In this document: positions 6,701 through 14,552 of the stretch, piece after piece | Numbering within the stretch: position 1 is the stretch's first letter | Layout: every line of letters starts with the position of its first letter | NCBI RefSeq assembly: GCF_964340395.1 | Contig: NC_135554.1 | Location: 22,230,592-22,250,591, forward strand | Direction: 5' to 3' | Length of the DNA stretch: 20,000 bases | Origin: Glandiceps talaboti | Lineage: Eukaryota > Hemichordata > Enteropneusta > Spengelidae | Notes under the pieces: model-generated | Told to the model about the DNA's origin: nothing | The model's input: only the letters and a program-made list of their open reading frames with translations | Databases searched by the model: none | Made by a program: the position numbers and the translations under genes

Positions 6701-9219
6701 TATCAATTCATCTCTCTTACGGCACAATGATAGCATCGCATTAAATCAGGGTTGAGTGACCCAGACACGCGACACACTGCATATATTTAAAGCTGTCTGT
6801 CTGTATGGGTAAATGTCATATCATTTGACGATGGAGTGTTGGAAAACCTCAGCGTGTGACCCCTGACCTCCAAATGGTCGTTTAACGAGACATATTACTA
6901 TGGTTATGGACATTAATGAGTTGGCTTGATACTAAATAACAAATTCGAGACGATATTTTACCGATCAAATGTCGTGGAATTTAATTCAGGCTTCTAAAAA
7001 AAGAACAAAAAGAAAACAATAACAAAATATAGGGGAGTTGCTGTGCGAAGGTATCCATAGCAACTCAAACCATTATAGTGGTCTGAGGTAGCAAGTAGAA
7101 ACGAAAATTCTTGGCAAACACACAAGTTTGAAATATCGTTGTGACAGTGTTATTAGGCAAATGTTATAGATCTTGTCATTAGCAAGGTCTTTGGGAGATT
7201 GGTGTTTCTAATTATTGAGACACATGTATTTTGCATATCACAAGCTTATCATAATGGAGAGAATTTGACGACCGGGGGTTTACGCAAAGAACTTCGTAGA
7301 GATACTTACCCATTTCCGTTGCCGTTCTGTCAAACGTGGATATTCTCCCCTGGACAAAAGGCAAGTTTTTATGTGGAAAGAAATTTATCTCATCAAAAAT
7401 ACTCTCTTATTTTAATGAACGCAATGCATTTTTGAAGGGGAGGCTACTTAAAAGAGAGAGACGGTTGAGTTTATCGAGAGACGCGGATAGGAATGTTCCA
7501 TTTCGGTGTCTGAGTTGTTCATTTCTCATGCAGTCGCCTTCAGCATGACGATCTTCCTCCGTTTGAGATAAATAGAGACGCTGACTTTTATCCCTGAGCT
7601 GACGAAAGCGTGTAGGAATGCTAACCGTTCCAGTTATTCAAGTTGGACAAGCCAATTGCATCGTGTCTAAAGTAGCAAGATATAATTTCATTCCCTGGCG
7701 ATCGGTTTACAAGCATCTAATATATTACACCAATCCAATGTCGTTTATACTATTTAACTGGTATAATTTGACCAAAGTTGGTCTACGCTTCACTTGACAA
7801 GAAATCGCTTTATTTAACAACAAAACTAAACTACTGTGAAGGGAAACACAGACGGCGTTAAGGCGACACACCAAAATATTAACAACCTTTTTTTAAAAAA
7901 AGAAAAAAAATGACGCAGGAAATCAACAGTAGACTTTCAATTTTGACGTAGATTTTCGTTCTTTGCTTGTAGATATGATTTACCCATTCTAAACAACTAC
8001 ACCACTCAAGTTTCATGATTTATTGTACAGAATTTGATATCTGCCCCGTTCTACCTTTCATTGCGTCTGGCTGTTCTTTCCTCACGCCATGGCGCCATCC
8101 ACTTCTTTCTCAGTTCAGTTCAGTTCAGTTCAGTTCAGTTCAGTTCTGTCTTATTCGTTCATTTTCTTTCATTACACAAAATATAATATAATGTCATTTT
8201 CAGACCGCGATTGATTTATTACCAACCGCCTGTTTTCCTCATATTTTAAAGAGAGGAATAAATATGCCGAACACTCTGTCTACTCTGAAATGAACAAAGA
8301 ACACAATTTACAAATGTAATAGTTTTGGTTTTTAATAACTGTTGAAAAAAAAACCACCATCAGTGAATGCATCATACAAGTCAACAAATCCAGCAGCTTG
8401 TAGACAACAGCTTTTAAACTACTTATCACTCGCTTTACTCTTTCAGTCAACAGACCAGACTTTAATTTAATTTTCGTCGTCATAAAATAGAACACACTTT
8501 ATTTGTATTTGTAAACTGTCATACAGGGTCATGACCTTTGACCTTTGGTTACAAGTTAAACACCATAATTCACATGGTCACAAGTCTTCATCACAGACTA
8601 TATGTATAGTCAAAGGTTCATTGACATGGGATTTTGAAGCAAACGATCCTGCATTGCCATACTCTGTATCAAAAGTTACCCTTACTTACATTCATTGCTT
8701 GTTTGGCAGGTAAAATTATTCTCTGTTTTGTCACTTTTCTTTCTCGCTTTATATCTGCCTTGTTTTCTTTTCCATTCTTCGTTCCTTTCCCTTTTAAAAA
8801 TATTTTTCCCATACTTTTCTTTCCGTTTCATGCTCTCTTTTATTCCCTGTCAATCGAAGCTATGATGATAACCCAATGAATAGGATAGTTAAGAGGAACG
8901 TGTATTGTGTAAGGTAAAATTTGCACCAGTGGGTATAAAAGTCTTTCGTTTCCACACAATGTACGAGGCGTCACCTCTAAAAACGAACGGTAATGTTTTT
9001 TCTGACACTAGGTGGCGTAGTGTCACACTAATGATAAGACGTAGTGGTATGATAATGATATAACATGCATGAAATTGTCTGTCCTTTGTTTCAGATGGAT
9101 CCCAGAGTCTGAAACATCTATGTTTGCTGTCTATCAGGAAGACGCTAGGAGTCAGAATCAACCAGGTCTGTACTTTGCCCCTACCTGACCAACTTAAAAA
9201 TTACATCAAGTTACAGTGA
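2206..9219 (+). CDS. INK4-type ankyrin CDK inhibitor fused to a C-terminal SOCS box (spliced gene, 4 coding exons)
   Basis: Coding exons are 2206-2343, 4256-4477, 5064-5187 and 9095-9219 (609 nt, 202 residues plus TGA). Residues 1-161 make about five ankyrin repeats, close in length to vertebrate p18/p19 INK4. INK4 hallmarks are GRTAIQ at 41-46, the Q46|V47-M48 phase-0 intron shared with CDKN2 genes, a short second repeat (about 47-70), and PIHDAA (76-81) followed by D87-T88-L89. In human p16 the corresponding His83-Asp84 lies at the CDK interface, with Asp84 contacting an Arg of CDK6. Residues 165-199 are a SOCS box. The BC-box is S166-L167-x3-C171-x3-I175 (Elongin C binding). The Cul5 box is V186 to I199 with L189-P-L-P192. 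The inferred role is binding a CDK4/6-like kinase and recruiting Elongin B/C-Cul5-Rbx2, in nucleus or cytosol; there is no signal peptide or membrane segment. An alternative reading is an ASB-family protein with INK4-like ankyrins. The start at 2206 is chosen by N-terminal length relative to INK4 proteins and by a good context (G at -3, G at +4). Confidence 0.88.
3111..3175. repeat. Near-perfect inverted repeat (22-27 bp stem) in intron 1
   Basis: The left arm 3111-3132 and the right arm 3154-3175 are reverse complements at 21 of 22 positions. After one further mismatch pairing continues over CGTG/CACG (3134-3137 with 3149-3152), leaving a loop of about 11 bases at 3138-3148. The core word is GACCGGCGTC. 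Candidates are a foldback/MITE remnant, a cruciform-forming palindrome or a small hairpin RNA. The sequence alone does not decide. Confidence 0.9.
3537..3544. promoter_or_regulatory. CRE/ATF-type palindrome TGACGTCA
   Basis: An exact TGACGTCA octamer, the full CREB/ATF palindrome, in intron 1. It is one of six exact copies in the window; see the cluster downstream of the stop codon. Function is not shown by sequence. Confidence 0.4.
3663..3730. repeat. (AC)34 dinucleotide microsatellite
   Basis: An uninterrupted AC run of 68 bp inside intron 1, flanked by TG on the left and GAGG on the right. The purity suggests it is polymorphic and recently expanded. Threonine/histidine or valine/cysteine reading frames through it are artefacts. 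Confidence 0.98.
4200..4207. promoter_or_regulatory. CRE/ATF-type palindrome TGACGTCA upstream of exon 2
   Basis: An exact TGACGTCA octamer 49 bp before the exon 2 acceptor. It is the second copy in intron 1. Confidence 0.35.
4256..4477 (+). CDS. Coding exon 2 (residues 47-120): INK4 ankyrin core
   Basis: The acceptor follows TTTCTTTCTTATTAG and the donor is AGT|GTAAGT, a strong consensus; both ends are phase 0. The exon starts Val-Met, as in p16/p18/p19 exon 2. It holds the short second repeat (ANIARMLLDKGALVN), the third repeat with PIHDAAEAGYVDTL (residues 76-89) and most of the fourth (DRWGNTPAHIAAKRG). The HDAA and D-T-L residues are those of the CDK-binding face in p16. This exon alone is enough to assign the INK4 family rather than a generic ankyrin protein. 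Confidence 0.93.
4478..5063 (+). other. Intron 2 of the INK4-SOCS gene (586 bp, phase 0)
   Basis: It begins GTAAGT and ends TCTGTCTGTCTACAG. It interrupts the fourth ankyrin repeat between the two helices. As far as I know the human CDKN2C gene has no intron at this point, so this is an extra intron. Apart from AT-rich sequence around 4560-4700 nothing notable is visible. Confidence 0.85.
5064..5187 (+). CDS. Coding exon 3 (residues 121-161 plus 1 nt): end of the ankyrin domain
   Basis: It encodes ALNYLVKGSNLL... and VVDVALAAKNKLVVDCVTKQL, the rest of the fourth repeat and a fifth one. The spacing matches p18 INK4 residue for residue: the Gly of KRGNSS to the Leu-Val-Lys of NYLVK equals GHLRVVEFLVK. 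The donor is TTAG|GTGAGT at 5187/5188 (phase 1). If the donor is not used, the frame continues for 12 residues and stops at TAG 5223-5225, giving a 173-residue product with no SOCS box. Confidence 0.88.
5226..5764. repeat. (TATG)n / (CATG)n tetranucleotide array, about 540 bp
   Basis: After a short TG lead-in the array consists of TATG units interleaved with runs of CATG (TATGCATG blocks near 5256-5290, 5371-5420, 5491-5502 and 5727-5744) and a few TACATG breaks. The unit alternates pyrimidine and purine. CATGCATG blocks are self-complementary, so slipped and cruciform structures are possible. Reading frames of up to about 269 codons on both strands come only from the repeat. Confidence 0.98.
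6013..6022. repeat. Palindrome CCCCTAGGGG
   Basis: A perfect 10-bp palindrome containing an AvrII-type core, flanked by roughly symmetrical TTAAA/GTTAA words. Function unknown. Confidence 0.4.
6061..6073 (+). promoter_or_regulatory. DR1-like nuclear-receptor motif
   Basis: GAGTCA-A-AGGTCA is a direct repeat of the RGGTCA half-site with one-base spacing; the first half-site has one mismatch. HNF4, RXR and COUP-TF type receptors bind DR1 elements. It is weaker than the copies at 6857 and 8532. Confidence 0.3.
6857..6869 (-). promoter_or_regulatory. DR1 nuclear-receptor motif (two perfect half-sites)
   Basis: On the minus strand the sequence reads AGGTCA-G-GGGTCA, two full RGGTCA half-sites with one-base spacing. 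This matches the DR1 consensus used by RXR, HNF4 and COUP-TF type receptors. It lies in intron 3. Binding is inferred from motif only. Confidence 0.45.
8111..8145. repeat. (CAGTT)7 pentanucleotide microsatellite
   Basis: Seven exact copies of CAGTT inside intron 3, with no interruption. Confidence 0.97.
8532..8544 (-). promoter_or_regulatory. Canonical DR1 nuclear-receptor motif
   Basis: On the minus strand the sequence reads AGGTCA-A-AGGTCA, the exact DR1 consensus. It overlaps a GGTCATGACC palindrome at 8527-8536, so a third half-site abuts it. It lies 550 bp before the SOCS-box exon. This is the best nuclear-receptor-like site in the window. Confidence 0.5.
9095..9219 (+). CDS. Coding exon 4 (residues 162-202): SOCS box and stop
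   Basis: The acceptor CCTTTGTTTCAG precedes AT|GGATCC. Joining to the G of exon 3 makes GAT (Asp162) and keeps the frame open to TGA at 9217-9219. The peptide carries SLKHLCLLSI (166-175), an exact match to the Elongin BC-box pattern [STP]-L-x3-C-x3-[ILV]. It is followed by RKTLG and VCTLPLPDQLKNYI (186-199), which fits the Cul5-box pattern with LPLP and a terminal aromatic-aliphatic pair. Order, spacing and position at the extreme C-terminus are those of ASB- and SOCS-family proteins. CAG|GTCTGT at 9165/9166 could in principle be a donor, but using it would cut the Cul5 box in half. Confidence 0.87.
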
Positions 9220-9235
9220 CAGGAGCAACAATCAG

Positions 9236-9241
9236 AATAAA
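9236..9241 (+). terminator. Candidate polyadenylation signal AATAAA
   Basis: A canonical AATAAA hexamer beginning 17 bases after the TGA. It would give an unusually short 3' UTR, so a later signal such as 10194-10199 is equally possible. Confidence 0.3.
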
Positions 9242-9277
9242 TAACTGAATCTGAGTTGTTGTATGACATCATGGAAA

Positions 9278-9466
9278 TGACGTCATCATTATTTTCATGA
9301 ACTGCAACACAGGTTATAGACTGTAAGATACATCGTGTTATGCAGCCCTATCAGGCCAGTGACCTGTCTCTCTAAGTCATTATCATACATGTAATTACAC
9401 AGGCTATATCAAGTCATAATGAATGGCATTGCTTGATGGTATGACGTCATAGATGGTATGACGTCA
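9278..9466. promoter_or_regulatory. Cluster of three TGACGTCA (CRE/ATF) palindromes
   Basis: Exact TGACGTCA octamers occur at 9278-9285, 9442-9449 and 9459-9466, with a fourth at 9771-9778 and near-matches nearby (TGACATCA at 9264, TGACGTAA at about 9793). Two of them sit 17 bp apart in a directly repeated ATGGTATGACGTCATAGAT block. They are part of the diverged tandem repeats in this flank. Confidence 0.5.
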
Positions 9467-9507
9467 TAGATCTGGTAACGGAATTATTATGGTCACGAAC
9501 TGTATAT

Positions 9508-9573
9508 AATCAAACAGGTCTGTTACCTGCCTCTTCCTGACTACATTTCACAAACTACATAGAGTTGCAGTGA
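9508..9573 (+). pseudogene. Decayed duplicate of the Cul5-box coding end
   Basis: This 66-nt stretch resembles 9156-9219, the final 21 codons of the gene. It shares AATCAANCAGGTCTGT, then codons for Val-Cys-x-Leu-Pro-Leu-Pro-Asp, and ends in AGTTGCAGTGA where the gene has AGTTACAGTGA. A net two-base insertion breaks the frame (Thr-Thr-TAG), and there is no BC-box before it. It could be a relic of a tandem duplication. AAACAG before GTCTGT also looks like a weak splice acceptor. By eye it is roughly 70% identical to the functional end. Confidence 0.6.
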
Positions 9574-9947
9574 GGGGTATCCCTATCTGATGACAAATGT
9601 AAAATTTGATGTCAATGGTGAAAGCGGCTAGATGTATTAATACCTCTATTTGCATTGTTTTTGTGTCGTTTGTTTTGTTCCGGGTGATGGCCGTGGTTTT
9701 TAATCAGATTGGGGTATTCCAAACAATAATCACTGCAAATTATGCAAATGACCGAAATTGATCGAGCATATGACGTCATTAAATTAATATAATGACGTAA
9801 TCTTAACTTAACTTTTATGAACTGTGATAATGTAGATAATGATGTCACCGTATTCTATGCAATCAAATAAGAATAACGATGAATTGTAATTTTATTTACT
9901 TATGAAATATGACATTGATGATAACGTCACAGGTCTATTCTGATTGG

Positions 9948-9960
9948 TCACCTTTGACCC
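9948..9960 (-). promoter_or_regulatory. DR1-like nuclear-receptor motif in the 3' flank
   Basis: The minus strand reads GGGTCA-A-AGGTGA, a DR1 with one mismatch in the second half-site. It has the same orientation as the sites at 6857 and 8532. Confidence 0.3.
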
Positions 9961-10770
9961 AGTGATATTTTTCTGTACAATGTGAATACGCAGGTGTAAA
10001 TATTTACCAATATAAACTTTTTTTTGAGAAAATTTAAAAGAAACATTTTTAAATGGCTTAAATTAATTATGTAATAATATATGTCTTACCTCTCCCACAA
10101 GGCAAGTTCTTATTCGACATTCTGTATAGTGTCAATTTTAAAAAAAGTACATTAACTTTACGACCATGCTTCGCCTTATAGTGTCACATATGAAATAAAA
10201 CACTCTTCTAATCAGAGAGGAAAAATGTATTTTTTTTTGCAAACTTCAACTCCAGACGCTCTTTAAAATTATATGCAAGGCTTGCTGCATTTTACACAGT
10301 TACGTTAATACTTTATTTTCGTTTTTATGCATATTTAATTACCTATTATAATAATGTATATTTTATGCTTGTATGATATGTATAGTGTATTTTTCCCCAT
10401 CATTTTTTTTTTGGAATAATGGCTGATATTATTTTCATGTCGTCTGTATCTCTATGTCTTATAACAATTGTTCGTTTTGTGTACGTACTAGTCTAAATTT
10501 GTGAAGTACCCATGATTCGGAATAAGATACATTGATATTAATGAAATTTTATTAACTTGGTGCACACAGAACAACTGGTGCCATTGAATATATAGTTCTT
10601 GGTCAGTTCAATACTTCGTTTTAAAACTCATTCAACCTATTAAACTTACATTTATTTTCTGATAAATTTGCTGGACAGTTATTAACTACAGCGGTAGCCA
10701 AAGTGTTTGGTACAAACTTGGCCAAGAGACTTGCTGTGGTCTATCTCAAGCTGTCATATGCTAAAATAGC

Positions 10771-10982
10771 CTGTAAGATACGTCGTGTCGTTCTGCCATC
10801 GCCGGCCTCTTCTCACGAGGAGGTGGGAGGGGTGGACCGATGTGTGAGGGCGCCCCTTCACGGCGTACCTTACAGACTTAATGCTAAGACAAACATACGT
10901 TGTGTAGCTCAGCTCTCATTGGCCTTGCTCCGAAAGGGGTTGGCCGATGCATGAGGGCGCCCTGTCATGGCATACCTTACAG
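10771..10982. repeat. Two tandem copies of a ~105-bp inverted-repeat element
   Basis: Copy 1 (10771-10875) has terminal inverted repeats: CTGTAAGATACGTCGTG at the left and CACGGCGTACCTTACAG at the right, 15 of 17 positions complementary. Copy 2 (about 10888-10982) repeats the right half closely (GAGGGCGCCC...ACCTTACAGACT) and the left half loosely (ATACGTTGTG...GGCC). A fragment of the left end occurs at about 9318-9355. This looks like a small non-autonomous foldback/MITE-like element. No coding capacity is evident. Confidence 0.65.
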
Positions 10983-13100
10983 ACTAAAGCTATTGGGACA
11001 GCATGACCAATGCCAAGGCTAGGACAAGGTATAGTCAGGTCGCAATGTAAATACAACTAATGAATTCACACATATATAAAGTGTATAATATATCTTAAAG
11101 AAGTTTCCCTGCTGGCAGAGAAACTTTTGGTAGAAATTTAGCGACCAAAAAATCTACATTGCATATGTGGTGTATCCAATTGACCCGTGTCCCTGTAAAC
11201 TGACCTATTTATCATAGTGTACTCTTCAATGTATTTTCTATTTTTCGAGGTGTACGCTTTCTTGTCATGTGTCAATGTAATATATTGTTAATTATACATA
11301 TATCAATATTTCAGTTTGCCATTGTTCAGTTTTATTCTGTGCAATATATTTATGTTGAATATAATTGTGATTATTATAACATGTTTTCTCGAAAAGAATT
11401 TTAAGTGGTTTTTTTCTTCAAAATGTGCTTTTTTTTTTACTAAACTTCCATTTCTTGTCTGACCTTTTGTTTTGGGGAGTTTTGTGTTAAACTGGATAGT
11501 TTGTAACTTTGAACAGAGTTTGTCACACCGAGGTCGCGGAAACTTAGTTTCACTTCTCGGTATCACACACTCAAAAACAAAAAAACAAAAACAATTGTGT
11601 GCAATGGTATATGAGACCAAGGTGCAATTTGTTGACGGAGTTCATGTATATTTGTTTTGGCTGATTGTATTTGCTAACACATAAATATCTTTTGTTATTG
11701 TCGGTATATTTTATGTTTTGCAACTTTCATTGTTCTTTGCAGTCTATATTGTCTTTCTAGTATGTTGCAATACTGCACACAATTCCCCCAAGAAAATACT
11801 CGCACGAAAAAAAAATTGACCCAATTTGACCTCTTTCCATTATGCATTATGGTTAACGATGGGTTATCTCATAAACTGTACGTAAATATACTCTAAGTAT
11901 CAGCTCTTCCTGGCTTCTATTTTATTAAGTTTTCTATAGTAATGCTGTCACTTTCAGAGAGACAACAAAAACATTTTTGTGCTCATAGATATTCCATTTA
12001 CAAATGTACTTTTAGAGCATGTAAGAAATGCTATCAACAGATACATATAATAATTATATTTCAATAAATTTGCATGATATAATTCCATAATAAAAGTCGT
12101 TAGTTTGGTTTGTTTTTATTCCAGTGTGTAACACCTCCGCTATGTTTTTCGGATGTAATGCTGCCCTCTCTTGACAAGACACATAAAAAACTTTGTTTTC
12201 ATGTCCACATGGCGGCGCACTCACTGAAATACATGGGTCCCAGATTTATTTATCTGGTGTATTTCTCTTTCGTCTCCTGTTCTCATTATTCTGACTGTAG
12301 TCCGTCTTTCCACCCATCACAGTAATTACACGATGTTTATATTATTTTCATTTTTGAAAGCTATTGCTAGTTTTAAATGATTTAAGACGTGTTTAAAGTG
12401 GCTAATATCAACAGTGGGGGTCGGGCCATGTCTTTAAAGTTTAACTGAGCGCCCTCTTTCTATAAAATATCTATTTTCGTCCAAAAATCCAAATATGTAA
12501 CACATGTACCCTTGTTTCTTTCATGTCTAATTATCCGTTAATTCGAGTCAATGCTCTGTATGTTAATCTGTATGTAAAGAAATTGAAAGCCACTTCGAGC
12601 AGACGCCAACGGGCAAACAGACAAATCGACCGCATTTCGGTGTGACAGTAGAAAGTTGTTTGTCTCGGTGCTTGAGTGCTGTATCTGTTATTTCTCCATT
12701 GTGTTGGCTAGGCGCCTTAAAGAAGAAACAATTAAAAAAGCAAATCTATGATTTAAGAAGGTAAAATGCCCCTTAAGTTTGTGGGAAGTTTACAGACAAT
12801 ATACTCGTCAGATTCACACGGTATTGATCGGGATGATGGTTTCTAAATCCCAAGTGAACGACGTATACAAACACTGGTATTGGGCTTGGCCTTTAACATA
12901 AATATACAAGTGAACACGATGAGCGCGGTGACGAGGTAAAATCCAACACAACATTAGCAAAATATAATGTGAATAACTCCGTAAGTTTCGTAATATATAG
13001 AATTATTGGACCTATTATATATTGACATTTGTACAATATAGATCCATGCTTACAATCACTCATCCATCCACCGTGACGGTATTCACTCCACTCCCCACTC
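10983..13100. other. Intergenic, AT-rich, no gene seen
   Basis: No splice-supported coding sequence or RNA gene is recognisable. There are homopolymer runs of A and T (around 11405-11440 and 11805-11815) and several AATAAA words without an associated coding region. Open frames of 70-105 codons on both strands carry no motif. Confidence 0.5.
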
Positions 13101-13244
13101 ACATACATACATACATACATACATACATACATACATACATACATACATACATACATACATACATACATACATACATACATACATACATACATACATACAT
13201 ACATACATACATACATACATACATACATACATACATACATACAT
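13101..13244. repeat. (ACAT)n tetranucleotide array, about 36 units
   Basis: A pure run of ACAT (equivalent to ATGT/TATG on the other strand). It is the same unit as the arrays at 5226 and 17946 but in the opposite orientation. It lacks the CATG interruptions of those arrays. Confidence 0.98.
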
Positions 13245-13255
13245 CGTTTAATTCT

Positions 13256-14179
<924 letters not shown>

Positions 14180-14261
<82 letters not shown>
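14180..14261. repeat. (GAT)n trinucleotide array, 27 units
   Basis: A pure GAT/ATG trinucleotide run of about 81 bp. In one frame it reads poly-methionine; no coding context supports translation. Confidence 0.98.
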
Positions 14262-14300
14262 TCATTCGTTAATTATCATTGTTATCAGTAACATTATTAT

Positions 14301-14540
14301 TGTGTTGTGTTTTGTTGTGTTGTGTTGTGTTGTGTTGTGTTGTGTTGTGTTGTGTTGTGTTGTGTTGTGTTGTGTTGTGTTGTGCTGTAAGCTTACTGTG
14401 CTATGCTGTGCTGTGCTGTGTTGTGTTGTGTTGTGTTGTGTTGTGTTGTGTTGTGTTGTGTTGTGTTGTGTTGTGTTGTGTTGTGTTGTATTGTGTTGTG
14501 TTGTGTTGTGTTGTGTTGTGTTGTGTTGTGTTGTGTTGTT
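14301..14540. repeat. (TGTGT)n pentanucleotide array, about 240 bp
   Basis: Units of TGTGT (TTGTG in another phase) with one TTTTG variant at 14311. A central degenerate island at about 14384-14420 has CTGTG units and an AAGCTT site. Cys/Val/Leu reading frames in all three phases are artefacts. Confidence 0.97.
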
Positions 14541-14552
14541 GTTTTTTGTTTT

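Larger units (their letters stand above)
5188..9094 (+). other. Intron 3 of the INK4-SOCS gene (3907 bp, phase 1)
   Basis: It begins GTGAGT and ends GTCTGTCCTTTGTTTCAG. It separates the ankyrin domain from the SOCS-box exon. Contents: a 540-bp TATG/CATG array starting 38 bp after the donor, G-rich and C-rich tracts (5777-5786, 6444-6470, 6578-6601), DR1-type nuclear-receptor motifs (6061-6073, 6857-6869, 8532-8544), a palindrome CCCCTAGGGG (6013-6022) and a pentanucleotide array (8111-8145). The remaining unique sequence shows no supported exon. Short open frames near 7199-7548 and 8531-8879 lack motifs. Confidence 0.8.
9220..10770. other. 3' UTR / 3' flank of the gene
   Basis: AATAAA occurs at 9236-9241, only 17 bases after the stop, and another at 10194-10199. 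The transcript end cannot be fixed from sequence. The first 750 bases contain diverged internal duplications: TGACGTCAT followed by a GAACTG word three times, and a decayed copy of the Cul5-box end at 9508-9573. From about 10000 the sequence is AT-rich with T- and A-runs and nothing recognisable. Confidence 0.55.

Noticed and set aside
10556-10620. Possible tRNA B-box (GTTCAATAC)
   Set aside because: No matching A-box or cloverleaf arms at the right distance.
10703-10954. 83-codon frame on the + strand
   Set aside because: It overlaps the tandem inverted-repeat element and shows no family resemblance.
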